Assembly (NCBI GenBank): GCA_002351705.1
Contig: DEHC01000063.1
Span: 1-37,795, forward strand
Direction of reading: 5' to 3'
Length of the DNA stretch: 37,795 nt
From: Gammaproteobacteria bacterium UBA2810
Lineage (GTDB): Bacteria > Pseudomonadota > Gammaproteobacteria > Enterobacterales > Succinivibrionaceae
Shown here: in pieces, positions 8,930 to 17,344 of the stretch
Position numbering within the stretch: the first letter of the stretch is position 1
How the letters are laid out: each line of letters opens with the position of its first letter
The notes under the pieces: generated by a model
The model's database searches: none
Told to the model about the DNA's origin: nothing
The model's input: only the letters and a program-made list of their open reading frames with translations
Program-made: the position numbers and the translations under genes

Positions 8930-9502
8930 TCAGACCAGGCGCTCCGCGACCTTTGCCCAGTCGATGTGCTCGCAGAACTTCGCGAGGTAGTCAGCCCTTC
9001 TGTTCTGGTAGTCGAGGTAGTAGGCGTGCTCCCATACGTCAACGGTCAGAAGCGGGGTGAAGCCGTCAGTTATCGGGCAGCCGGCGTTCGAGGTGCTGAC
9101 GATGGAGAGGGTGCCTCCCTTCTTAACGAGCCAGGTCCAGCCGGAGCCGAAGTTGCCGGCAGCTGCGGCCTTGAACTTGCTGAGAAACTCGTCAAGCGAG
9201 CCGAAGGAATGCTCGATGATGGCAAGCACCTCAGGGGGAACGCTGGTGCTCTTCGGGGAAATCGACTCGAAGTAGAACTGGTGGTTGAAGACCTGGGCGG
9301 CGTTGTTGAAAAGCGGCCCCTTTGCGGTCTTGATGATGTCAGTCAGGCTCTTTGACTCATCGGCGGTTCCGGCAATGAGCTTATTGGTGGTATCAACGTA
9401 GTTCTTAAGGTGCTTTCCGTAATGGAAGGAAAGCGTGCTGGCGGAAAGGAATCCCTCAAGGGCATCCTGTGCGTAGGGAAGGGCGGGCATCTGAACAGCC
9501 AT
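8930..9502 (-). CDS. sodB: Superoxide dismutase, Fe type
   Basis: The 190-residue enzyme converts superoxide to hydrogen peroxide and oxygen in the cytoplasm. It aligns end to end with E. coli SodB. The metal ligands are present: H27 (SFHYGKH), the histidine of AAQVFNHQFYF (about H73), and the Asp and His of DVWEHAYY. The AAQ and FGSGWTWLV signatures are those of the iron-specific group rather than the Mn group, where the outer-sphere Gln sits elsewhere. The start has a strong ribosome binding site (AGGAG, 8 nt). A sigma-70-like promoter lies upstream and a strong terminator downstream. An aerotolerance role is expected. Confidence 0.97.
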   Translation of the reverse strand: MAVQMPALPYAQDALEGFLSASTLSFHYGKHLKNYVDTTNKLIAGTADESKSLTDIIKTAKGPLFNNAAQVFNHQFYFESISPKSTSVPPEVLAIIEHSFGSLDEFLSKFKAAAAGNFGSGWTWLVKKGGTLSIVSTSNAGCPITDGFTPLLTVDVWEHAYYLDYQNRRADYLAKFCEHIDWAKVAERLV

Positions 9503-9563
9503 ATCTATCTCCTGTGATGAATGAACCTACTGATCCTGTTTGCGGTATCCGGTTCTGCCTCTG

Positions 9564-9592
9564 ATTATAGCGTCATAAGCGTCCTGCTCCAA
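9564..9592 (-). promoter_or_regulatory. sodB promoter
   Basis: On the - strand TTGGAG (9587-9592) and TATAAT (9564-9569) are separated by 17 nt, about 60 nt upstream of the sodB start. The -10 is perfect and the -35 keeps TTG. It lies in the short gap after the LysR stop, so sodB has its own promoter. Confidence 0.65.
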
Positions 9593-9594
9593 TA

Positions 9595-10479
9595 TCAATG
9601 AGAGCTCCAGGCAGGGTGCTCTTTTAAGATGCGGACAAGCCAGCGGATGGCCGCGGTACGCTGGAGGTCCTTTCTCATGGTCATGAAGGTCTGCATGGCG
9701 CAGAAGGGCTTCGGAAGCTCAAGAAGCCTCATGCTTCCCTCATCCGCGTAGCGGCGCACGGAGGATTCCGGGAGGAGGGCCGCCCCCATGCCGGCGCTTA
9801 CCGCGGCCGCAATGGCTGCGGTCGAGTCCATCTCGGCAAATCCCGAGGGACGGATGCCTTTTTCCTCCATGAGCCTCTCCAGGACCTTCCGGTACGAGCA
9901 GCCCTTCCTGAAGACCACTGCCGTGCGCCCTGTGAGATCAGGCAGCGTCCTGAAGCCGCTTTCGCCTGAGGAGACGGCAAGGCACAGACTCTCCCTGATG
10001 AACGGCGCCGCCTCAAGGTCTGATGAGAGAGGAACCTCGCCGGTGAAGGCAATGTCGGCGGATCTGCCGGCCACGGCCTCCGCGAGCGCTTCTGAATTTC
10101 CGGTCATGACGCTGAGTGAGACATCAGGGTACTTTGCATGGTAGGCGGCAAGGATCCCGGGGAGGACTGTCTCAGCTATGGTCTGAAGCGAGCCGATCCT
10201 TATTGCGCCTGACGGCACGCTGTCGTCCCGGAGCTCGCTTTCCGTCTCGTCCGCAAGCTCAAGGAGCCTCACGGCCCTCGCGAGCAGGAGCTCGCCTTTC
10301 TTGGTGAGGCTCACTCCTTTCCTGCTCCGGCTGAAAAGCTCAGTACCAAGCTCCTTCTCGAGGCGCTGCATCCTCTGCGATACGCCCGACTGCGCGCAAT
10401 GGAGCGCTTCGGATGCCGCCAGGAAGCTCCCTGTTTCCGCAACGGCCCGGAAAATGCGCATGTCGGCGAGCTCAAGCAT
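9595..10479 (-). CDS. LysR-type transcriptional regulator
   Basis: This LysR-family regulator (294 residues from the chosen start) has the N-terminal winged helix-turn-helix (FLAASEALHCAQSGVSQRMQRLEKELGTELFSRSRKGVSLT) and a C-terminal effector-binding domain (about 85-290). I chose the ATG at 10479 because AGAGG lies 9 nt before it. An upstream in-frame ATG at 10488 touches that ribosome binding site. It is divergent from the alpha/beta hydrolase gene, and the shared gap holds four ATC-N9-GAT boxes, the classic LysR-type half-site arrangement. It is therefore probably the regulator of the hydrolase and of itself. The effector is unknown. Confidence 0.93.
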   Translation of the reverse strand: MLELADMRIFRAVAETGSFLAASEALHCAQSGVSQRMQRLEKELGTELFSRSRKGVSLTKKGELLLARAVRLLELADETESELRDDSVPSGAIRIGSLQTIAETVLPGILAAYHAKYPDVSLSVMTGNSEALAEAVAGRSADIAFTGEVPLSSDLEAAPFIRESLCLAVSSGESGFRTLPDLTGRTAVVFRKGCSYRKVLERLMEEKGIRPSGFAEMDSTAAIAAAVSAGMGAALLPESSVRRYADEGSMRLLELPKPFCAMQTFMTMRKDLQRTAAIRWLVRILKEHPAWSSH

Positions 10480-10498
10480 CACTGTCATCCTCTTTTAG

Positions 10499-10618
10499 TT
10501 ATCTCTTTGTATGATATCAGATCCAATAAAAATATCATTGAATGAGATATCAAATGCTGTTAATATATAATCAAATCAGATATTAGCAACCAGTTTAATA
10601 TCATATTATCTGATATCA
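10499..10618. promoter_or_regulatory. Four phased LysR-type operator boxes at 33-bp period
   Basis: Boxes begin at 10499, 10532, 10565 and 10598, exactly 33 bp apart. Each has the form (A/T)TATC-N9-GATAT. Three contain perfect ATC-N9-GAT and the third has ATA-N9-GAT. ATC-N9-GAT is a known LysR-type operator pattern. The spacing of 33 bp is about three helical turns, so all boxes face the same side. The third box includes a TATAAT (10566-10571), a possible -10 for the hydrolase, and the last box runs into the hydrolase ribosome binding site AGGAG (10618-10622). Confidence 0.75.
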
Positions 10619-10627
10619 GGAGCTCTC

Positions 10628-11470
10628 ATGAAATACTCAAGGATTTCCATCGGCGGCATAAGCATGTTTTACCGGGAGTGCGGCAGCAGTGAGAAGCCCG
10701 TGATGCTCCTCCTGCACGGGTTCCCGAGCGCGAGCCACCAGTTCAGGAGCCTCATGCCGCGGCTAGAGGCTGACTTTCACTGCATCGCGCCCGACTATCC
10801 CGGCTTCGGTCAGTCTGACGCCCCGGGGCGGGAGAGCTTCACCTACTCCTTTGACAGCCTCTCGCTTTATGTGGAGAAGCTCATCGACGCGCTCGGCATC
10901 GGGAAGTTCTACATGTATGTCCTCGACTACGGTGCGCCAGTGGGCTTCCGCATCGCTCTCCGGAGACCTCAGAGCATCCTCGGCATCGTGAGCCAGAACG
11001 GCAATGTCTATGAGGAGGGGCTCGGGAAGAAGTGGGAGAAGAGGCGGGAATACTGGGAGCACCCCGATGAGGAGATGAGGAAATTCTTCGAGTCGGCCTT
11101 CGCCCCGGAGACGATCATCGGGCAGTACACCGCGGGAGAGAAGGAGGGTAGCATCGCGCCTGACGGCTACAGCCTCGACATTTACTACTCGAAGAGCGAT
11201 GGCTATGCGGAGCGGCAGAACGATCTAATCCTGGACTACCGCTCGAATGTCGCGCTGTACCCAGAGTTCCAGAAATATCTCCGCGAATGGAAGCCCCGGC
11301 TTCTTGCCTGCTGGGGCAGGAACGATCCGAGCTTCATCTGGGCAGGAGCAGAGGCGTTCCTTCGGGATGATCCGAACGCGAGGGCAGTGCCTCTTGACGG
11401 AGGGCACTTTGTCCTGGAGTCGCATGACCGGGAAATAGCGGATCTCATCCGCGGCTTCTTCGCTGAATGA
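10628..11470 (+). CDS. Alpha/beta hydrolase with Asp nucleophile (haloalkane dehalogenase / epoxide hydrolase-like)
   Basis: The 280-residue protein has the alpha/beta-hydrolase core: oxyanion-hole HGFP (30-33), DYPGFGQSD (56-64), nucleophile elbow VLDYGAP with Asp at residue 100, an acid candidate at D233 (WGRNDPSF), and histidine H260 (DGGHFVLE). An Asp rather than a Ser nucleophile is typical of haloalkane dehalogenases and epoxide hydrolases, so a C-X or epoxide bond is a likelier substrate than an ester. The actual substrate is unknown. The ribosome binding site AGGAG is 5 nt before the ATG and overlaps the last LysR-type box, so the adjacent regulator probably controls it. The gene appears single. 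Confidence 0.9.
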   Translation: MKYSRISIGGISMFYRECGSSEKPVMLLLHGFPSASHQFRSLMPRLEADFHCIAPDYPGFGQSDAPGRESFTYSFDSLSLYVEKLIDALGIGKFYMYVLDYGAPVGFRIALRRPQSILGIVSQNGNVYEEGLGKKWEKRREYWEHPDEEMRKFFESAFAPETIIGQYTAGEKEGSIAPDGYSLDIYYSKSDGYAERQNDLILDYRSNVALYPEFQKYLREWKPRLLACWGRNDPSFIWAGAEAFLRDDPNARAVPLDGGHFVLESHDREIADLIRGFFAE

Positions 11471-11505
11471 CGCATCCGGGCAGGGCGGTGCCGCGCAGGT
11501 TTCAG

Positions 11506-12045
11506 TCAGAGCAGATCCTGCAGCCCGTCCCTGTTGTAGTTCCCGTCCTTGTCCTTCGTGCAGGTCCACCTGAACTCCGGGACGGCGTACCTCACCTCGA
11601 TGAGGCCTCCGTCCGCGGGGATGAAGAGATCAATTCTGTCATCGCCGTTCCTGAACGAGTACAGGGTGCCGCTGCCGTCATCCTGCCTTCCGTCATGGGC
11701 GGTCCTGACCTCGGTGTATTTCTCACGGAGGATGCCGAGGACCTCGTCGCCCCTCGCCTTTTTGATCTTTGCAGCCACGGCCGCGGCGCGCTCATTTCCG
11801 TCAAACGACACATCAAGCGAGAAGAGGCTTTCGTCCTCTATCTGCGAGGTGTAGACGCCGTAGGACGGATAGTCCTCGCAGCCGCTTTTCCCCTTGGAGA
11901 AATAGGCGGGGTATTTCCCGGCAAATTCCTGGAAGGAGGTACTCCCGAGGGCAATTCCGAAGGACTCGGTTCCTTCGGCATATGCGGAAGGTGAAAGCAG
12001 AAGGGCGGCGATCAGGCCTGTCAGAAATCTTTTCATTCTCTGCAT
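11506..12045 (-). CDS. Hypothetical secreted periplasmic protein
   Basis: The 179-residue protein has a clear Sec signal peptide (MKRFLTGLIAALLLSPSAYA, cleavage after AYA). The mature part is about 155 residues with two cysteines (in GCEDYPSYG and WTCTKDKDG) that could form a disulfide. I do not recognise a family. Two start codons (12045 and 12036) fit the signal peptide equally well, and neither has a good ribosome binding site. It follows the first c-di-GMP-type protein by 45 nt on the same strand, with a weak stem-loop (GCCCGG/CCGGGC, 12063-12084) between them, so the two may be cotranscribed. Confidence 0.7.
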   Translation of the reverse strand: MQRMKRFLTGLIAALLLSPSAYAEGTESFGIALGSTSFQEFAGKYPAYFSKGKSGCEDYPSYGVYTSQIEDESLFSLDVSFDGNERAAAVAAKIKKARGDEVLGILREKYTEVRTAHDGRQDDGSGTLYSFRNGDDRIDLFIPADGGLIEVRYAVPEFRWTCTKDKDGNYNRDGLQDLL

Positions 12046-12090
12046 CAGGATGCGGCTGTCTGGCCCGGCCGAAAAGGACCGGGCAGTGCG

Positions 12091-15000
12091 TCAGTCTATC
12101 CTGAAGGTGTCTCCTTTTTCCTTGGCGATGTTCAGCATGTGCTCGGCAAGCAGCAGCCCGGACTCCACCTTGGTCCTGCCGTAGTGGGCGCCGACGCTTA
12201 TCGTGGCTCTGGTGCCCTCAAGCTGCGGGATGCTGATCTTCCTTGTCTCCTCGACGCTTTCCCTGCAGCATCTGATGAACTCAGCCTGGGGGATGTCATG
12301 GCAGACCACGGCGAACACGTCCCCGCCGTAGCGGCAGACAACGTCGTTTTCCCTGAAGCAGGATTTCACTGTCCTAGCGCAGGCGCGGAGCACCTCGTTT
12401 CCTGCCTCGTCGCCGAAGCGGTCGTTGAGCAGCTTGAGCCTGTCGATGTCAAGGAGCACGACTCCGTCAGCCTGCAGGAAGGCAAGCTGCTCGTAGAAGT
12501 AGCGGCGGTTCCTGGTCTCGGTGAGCTCGTCAATGTAGGCCTCGCGCTGCACCTCCATGACCTGGTTCTTCAGTGAGTAGAGGTCTATCTCTGACTTGAG
12601 CGAGCTTTCAGGGAGCGAGTAGACCGCCTCCATGGCATAGGGCTTCCTGTCTATCTCGACATACTGCGAGATGACGATATAGATCCTGCTGCCGGCGAAC
12701 TCCAGCTTGATTTCCCTGGACTTCGCGGCAAATGCCTTGGCGGACACGCAGTTCTCGCAGCGATCCCCGCGGTTACAGAGGTTGAAGCACATGCCGCTCG
12801 TCTTCCTGACGCTTCCGTCGTCGCTGACCTGGTAGACGGCCTGTCTGCTGACGTCGAGCACCCTGACCATGTCGAACACAGTCCCGAGCTCGCGCATCCT
12901 GATCTTCGCCTCCTCGGCCGTAAGCCTCGGGAAGTCTGAGGATACGGCGGGCGCGGGCTCCGGCCTCGTGACCCAGTTCCTGACATGCTCGTCATGATCC
13001 GGGTTGCTTCCCGGAGTGTTGCCCGAGGCGGTGCGGGAAACGGCATCCTGCATGCGGCTGAGCTCGCCGTACCTGGAGTAGAGCGCGTAGCCCGAGTCGA
13101 AGCTCAGCGTCACAGGGGTGTCGCCGACTGAATGCACTCCGGAGAGGAAGCCCGTGACGGTCTCCCTGATCTCGTCGAGATCCGCGTAGCTGCCGCACTC
13201 GGTCACGATGTCGAATCTGTCGCCCGAGCGGAAGGCAGCCTTGCTGCCCTCGGGGATCTTCCTTGAGATGCCCGAGGAAATCTTCCTGACGAGCTCGGCG
13301 TAGAGCTTGGCCCCGAACGAGTCGCGGAAGCTCCTGAGCGATGATATGCGGAACTCGATGAGCCCGAAGTCCCTGCCTTCGGTATCGAAGAGCTGCGCCG
13401 CATTGTCGAGCTCCCTGAGGAGCCCGTTCTCGTTGAGAAGCCCGGAGAGCTTGTCGCTGCTCGAGTGCCTTGCGAAGGACATGGCGAGCGCGGCGGCGTT
13501 CGTGATGTCGATGAAGTAGCCTACGAGTCCGACGATTTTCCCGCCGCGCCTCACAGGGACCTTCGAGGCCATGATTTTCCTGACCTCGCCGTCAACCAGG
13601 CACTCGCCGACCGCCTCGGTGATGACCGCGCCGTCCCTGAGGACGCTCTCCTCATCCCACTTGAAGGGCTCCGGATCCGGATGCCAGTGCATGTCCTCGT
13701 CGTTCTTGCCGATGATGTCGTGCAGGGTGAGGCCGTAGTAGCGGAGGAACGCGTCGTTCGCGCCGAGGAACCTTCTGTTCCTGTCCTTCCAGAAGAAGCC
13801 GATCTTCTGCTGGGCCGACATGGCCCTCCACAGGGACTCCTCGATAATCCACTCCTCGCCGGCGGTGCCTGCAGCGATGTCAGGCGGGACCGTGCCGTTC
13901 CCTGAAATCCTGCTGATGAAGGTCTCGTCCCAGCCGGCGAGGTTCCCGGAGACGGAGAGCAGGCAGTGCCTGACGCCTCCGGAGGTGCTCTCGGAGATGG
14001 TGACCCTCTTCAGGGGATAGGAGCCGTCGCTCTGCCTGATGTGGAAGAAGGCGTTCAGCGCTCCGCGCGGGGTGCCGGCGAGGCGCTCGGTGAGATCGCG
14101 CGTGCTGACGAAGCCGAGGTAGCGGTCGCGCTCCTGCTCCGGGAGGTACTCCGCTGCGTAGGCTGCAGACGCCTCGTCGGCGGGCAGCGACTCGAGCCTC
14201 CTGACGCCTGAAAGAGCGCCGAGGATATAGGACCAGCGGCCGCTGTCAGGGCTGAGCTCCCATATGCTCTCGCATATCCCGCCGGCGGCTGACGCGATGC
14301 GGTACTCCGCCTCGGACCTGCCGGCTGAGGCCTCTCTTTCCTGAACACTGATGAAGTATGCGGAAAAGCCCTCGTAATCGCAGACCGGATCCGCGGAGAC
14401 GAGGCCGGTGAAATCGCTTGAGGAGAAATTGCCGGAGGCTGTCTTCCCGGATGACGAGGCCTCAGCCGTAAGCCTGATGATGAGATCGCCGAATGAGGGG
14501 TTCCTCAGCGCCTCGCGCTTCCTTATGCAGTCCGGATCGCTCCCGGTGAGCGTCAGGAACAGCTCCCTGAACTGCCTGCTGGCGTAGGCGAACCTCTTGC
14601 GGCCGCCTGCCGATGTCAGTATGGCGGCGGGGATCTCGCTCTCCGCCCCGCCGGCTGAAGTGGGATTGAGCGGATCAAGCACGTTGAGCGAGCAGAGGCG
14701 GCGGTAGAACACGCTTTCCTTCTGCGACTCGGAGCCGCGGGAGCGGAGCTTGCTGTCGGACATCAGCCTGTCTATCGGTGCTGGCTTCGCGAACAGGAAC
14801 CCCTGCGCGAAGGAGCATCCTGACGATCTCAGGAACTCGAGCTGCTCGGTGGTCTCGGTGTTCTCGGCGAGGGTCATCACGCCGAGGCGCTTGCAGGTGT
14901 CGATGATGCCGCGCATGACGGCGGACTGCCTCTCGTTCCGGCGGCGCATGGCCAGCATGTCTATCTTCACGAGGCTGAAGCTCAGCTCCTGAAGAATGCC

Positions 15001-16992
15001 TAGCGACGAGCCGCCGGTGCCGAAGTTGTCAAGCCAGACCTCGAAGCCGTCACGGTGGAACTCGCTGATGTGCTTTCCGACCAGCGCGCCGCTGCCCCTC
15101 ACCGCAGACTCCGGGATCTCGAAGCGGATGAAGGCATGCGGCACGTGGTAGGCCCCGAGAATGGAGTTGATCCTGCCGTGGAGATCCGGGAAGCGGAGAT
15201 CGCTCTCGCCGAGGTTGATGGAGACCGGGCCGCACTCCAGACCGTCCTTCTCCGCATGGTACCAGGTCCGGCAGACCTGCTCGAGGACATAGAGATCAAG
15301 CTTGTAGAGAAGCCCTGCCTTGCCGAGCGCAGGGATGAACTTCGCGGGCTGGAGGAGGCCGTAGACCGGATCATCCCAGCGGGTCAGTACCTCTGCGCCG
15401 GCTATCTTGCCGGAGAGCACGCCGATGACCGGCTGATAGAAGAGCCTGATCCAGCCTTTCTCGATGGCCTCGTCGATATGGGAGACGAGGTAGTTTCCCA
15501 TCATCCGGCCGGATTCCATCTCAGGCTCGAAGCGCTTCACGGGAAGGCTCTCGTCGCCTTTCGCCTCCTCGGCGGCAAGCCCGGCGCGATCAATGGCAAT
15601 TCCGTTGTCAGTCTCGGTTCCGTCCAGGGTGTAGACGCCGGCATAGATGCGGACGGCCCCTCCGGCGCGCATCTCGTCCGCAATCTGCCCGATGACCCGC
15701 TCGGCCCTGCTGTCCTCGACGAGCGCGATGAACCTGTCCGCCGAGAGCCTGGCGGCAAGCTCGCTGCCGAGGCTCCGCCTGATGGCGTCGGCGAGGGAGG
15801 CAAGCAGGGCGTCCCCTGCGGAGAAGCCGTTGTCGCTGTTGTATTCGCTGAAGTCCAGGATGCTGATTGAGACCACGTCCCAGGGGCAGGCGAGCACGCC
15901 GCGCCTGAGCTGGTTCCTGAACGACTCGAGGGTCATCATGAAGCGGGGAACGTCAGGAAGCCCCGTGACGGCATCAGTTGACGGCTCCGCTGCCGCTCCG
16001 GCGCTGCGGTCTGCCATGTCGCAGGCGTGCATCGCGTTGTGCTCGCTTCCGTCAATTGCATGCACGCCGGTGCGTAGATCCGCTGGGGACATGGGATTGA
16101 CCGGCATGATCCGGTGGATTCTGCCGAGAAGCATCCCGGTGTCGGCGCTTTTCACTACAGCGTAGAAATGATCGTCGGAGAAGCGCGCGAGCCGGTTGGT
16201 GCCGAGCTCGTTGCGGAGCGTCATGGCGGTGGTCTTGAGGAGCTCATCGCCCTCGTACTTCCCCTTGGCGGCGACGAATGTCCTGTACTCGGGGATGCTG
16301 AACGAGAGTATCGACCACTCGCCTTTCCCGGTGCCGAGCCTCGCGTCCCTTACGATGGGCTCGACCGCGCTCCTGAAGCACTGCCTGTTGAGGAGTCCCG
16401 TAAGCGGATCATGCTTCTCGAGGTGCTCCGCCGCGGCCGCGTCCCTTCTCCTCCGGATCATGAGCGAGAGGCAGCCGCAGATCATGGGGAGGACTGACAT
16501 GCACTGCTCCAGGAGATCCTCCGCCGCGTCGCAGATGCCGGCGAAGCCGATGCGCTTCCCTTCGATGGAGAGCGGGCAGATGACCATGCGGCTTAGACTC
16601 TCCAGGCTGAGGGCGGTGCAGGTCTCCGGGCGGTCATGCCTGAAGGCGTCCATGTCGGAGATGATGAAGCCCTGTCCGTCCCTGAAGGCCTCAAGCATGT
16701 CGGAGAGGGCGGAGTCCGGCAGGTTTTTCACCCTGACGTTGCCGCTCTCGCTTCTTGACCAGAGGAAGGTGTTGTCAGAGGTGCCGTTGCCGTTTGACTC
16801 GAAAATGAAGACTGACGAGGCGCTGAAGATGGCGCCGAGCTCCCTCAGGAACACGCTGATTGCCGAGGTGGGGTCAATTTCACCGCATGCGGACGCCATC
16901 GCGGCGCTGATCCTGCCGGCGATGCCAGCGGAGCCGTTCCCGGACGGAGATGCCTGATCTCCGGAGAATCCGAATTTTCCGTACTTTTCCAT
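12091..16992 (-). CDS. Giant GAF-GGDEF-GGDEF-EAL-PAS-GGDEF-GGDEF protein, degenerate c-di-GMP domains
   Basis: The 1633-residue order is: GAF-like region (40-185), GGDEF-like 1 (190-335, motif SDDHF 272-276), GGDEF-like 2 (340-480, SADRF 417-421), EAL-like (497-740), PAS-like linker (760-1030), PAS (1060-1165), GGDEF-like 3 (SGDRF 1256-1260), Cys-cluster sensor (1360-1460; C1402, C1406, C1412, C1415) and GGDEF-like 4 (GGDVF 1556-1560, with an I-site RxxD at 1547-1550). None of the four has the catalytic Glu of GGDEF. The EAL domain has EVL and DNFG (N656 for the second Asp of DDFG), so phosphodiesterase activity is doubtful. It is more likely a c-di-GMP receptor or scaffold than an enzyme. 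No transmembrane helix is obvious. It is a tandem paralogue of the split gene at 17345-22268. Confidence 0.88.
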   Translation of the reverse strand: MEKYGKFGFSGDQASPSGNGSAGIAGRISAAMASACGEIDPTSAISVFLRELGAIFSASSVFIFESNGNGTSDNTFLWSRSESGNVRVKNLPDSALSDMLEAFRDGQGFIISDMDAFRHDRPETCTALSLESLSRMVICPLSIEGKRIGFAGICDAAEDLLEQCMSVLPMICGCLSLMIRRRRDAAAAEHLEKHDPLTGLLNRQCFRSAVEPIVRDARLGTGKGEWSILSFSIPEYRTFVAAKGKYEGDELLKTTAMTLRNELGTNRLARFSDDHFYAVVKSADTGMLLGRIHRIMPVNPMSPADLRTGVHAIDGSEHNAMHACDMADRSAGAAAEPSTDAVTGLPDVPRFMMTLESFRNQLRRGVLACPWDVVSISILDFSEYNSDNGFSAGDALLASLADAIRRSLGSELAARLSADRFIALVEDSRAERVIGQIADEMRAGGAVRIYAGVYTLDGTETDNGIAIDRAGLAAEEAKGDESLPVKRFEPEMESGRMMGNYLVSHIDEAIEKGWIRLFYQPVIGVLSGKIAGAEVLTRWDDPVYGLLQPAKFIPALGKAGLLYKLDLYVLEQVCRTWYHAEKDGLECGPVSINLGESDLRFPDLHGRINSILGAYHVPHAFIRFEIPESAVRGSGALVGKHISEFHRDGFEVWLDNFGTGGSSLGILQELSFSLVKIDMLAMRRRNERQSAVMRGIIDTCKRLGVMTLAENTETTEQLEFLRSSGCSFAQGFLFAKPAPIDRLMSDSKLRSRGSESQKESVFYRRLCSLNVLDPLNPTSAGGAESEIPAAILTSAGGRKRFAYASRQFRELFLTLTGSDPDCIRKREALRNPSFGDLIIRLTAEASSSGKTASGNFSSSDFTGLVSADPVCDYEGFSAYFISVQEREASAGRSEAEYRIASAAGGICESIWELSPDSGRWSYILGALSGVRRLESLPADEASAAYAAEYLPEQERDRYLGFVSTRDLTERLAGTPRGALNAFFHIRQSDGSYPLKRVTISESTSGGVRHCLLSVSGNLAGWDETFISRISGNGTVPPDIAAGTAGEEWIIEESLWRAMSAQQKIGFFWKDRNRRFLGANDAFLRYYGLTLHDIIGKNDEDMHWHPDPEPFKWDEESVLRDGAVITEAVGECLVDGEVRKIMASKVPVRRGGKIVGLVGYFIDITNAAALAMSFARHSSSDKLSGLLNENGLLRELDNAAQLFDTEGRDFGLIEFRISSLRSFRDSFGAKLYAELVRKISSGISRKIPEGSKAAFRSGDRFDIVTECGSYADLDEIRETVTGFLSGVHSVGDTPVTLSFDSGYALYSRYGELSRMQDAVSRTASGNTPGSNPDHDEHVRNWVTRPEPAPAVSSDFPRLTAEEAKIRMRELGTVFDMVRVLDVSRQAVYQVSDDGSVRKTSGMCFNLCNRGDRCENCVSAKAFAAKSREIKLEFAGSRIYIVISQYVEIDRKPYAMEAVYSLPESSLKSEIDLYSLKNQVMEVQREAYIDELTETRNRRYFYEQLAFLQADGVVLLDIDRLKLLNDRFGDEAGNEVLRACARTVKSCFRENDVVCRYGGDVFAVVCHDIPQAEFIRCCRESVEETRKISIPQLEGTRATISVGAHYGRTKVESGLLLAEHMLNIAKEKGDTFRID

Positions 16993-17344
16993 TTTGTGTC
17001 TTCCGTGCAGCGCTTTTATGATTGTTATAAGCCCCGGCGGGGTATCTTAGTGGCTGCATAGAGACATGTGGCCTGCGCCGGACAGCCGCCTCTGTACAGT
17101 TTACACGCAAATAGCAGGGAAAAAACAGATTTTGATCTTAAAAAGCCGTTCTGTCAGCCGCCTGGCACATAGATGTCTGGTTTCAGGCGGAGATCTGTCC
17201 GGGACAGCCCCTCCCTTCAGGGGCATGCCCTGGTGACGGGGCGGCTGATGCGGCAGCCGGATGAGCGGGAACCGGAAGAAAAGGCCGGCCTGTCCTATTT
17301 GCGGCAGGCCGGCTGAACAGGGCCGGCGCCCCGTTCAGCGGGAG
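16993..17344. other. Intergenic region between the two giant signalling genes
   Basis: This 352-nt stretch has no credible gene. It contains the terminator of the upstream copy (17276-17313) and several short inverted repeats, for example CCGCCTG/CAGGCGG (17158-17164 and 17184-17190), CTGTCC-G-GGACAG (17195-17207) and CCCCG-C-CGGGG just upstream of the downstream gene. A TATAAC-like -10 lies about 40 nt before the start at 16992, but no convincing -35 was found. Confidence 0.6.
17276..17313 (-). terminator. Intrinsic terminator after the split signalling gene
   Basis: A 9-bp perfect stem (GCCGGCCTG / CAGGCCGGC, 17284-17292 and 17305-17313) is followed on the - strand by CTTTTCTTCC. It lies about 30 nt after the stop at 17345 and separates the two tandem signalling genes. 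Confidence 0.8.

Noticed and set aside
15055..15870. 271-codon + strand frame opposite the giant signalling gene
   Set aside because: It is antisense to a well-supported protein with domain homology, and its length is explained by high GC content.
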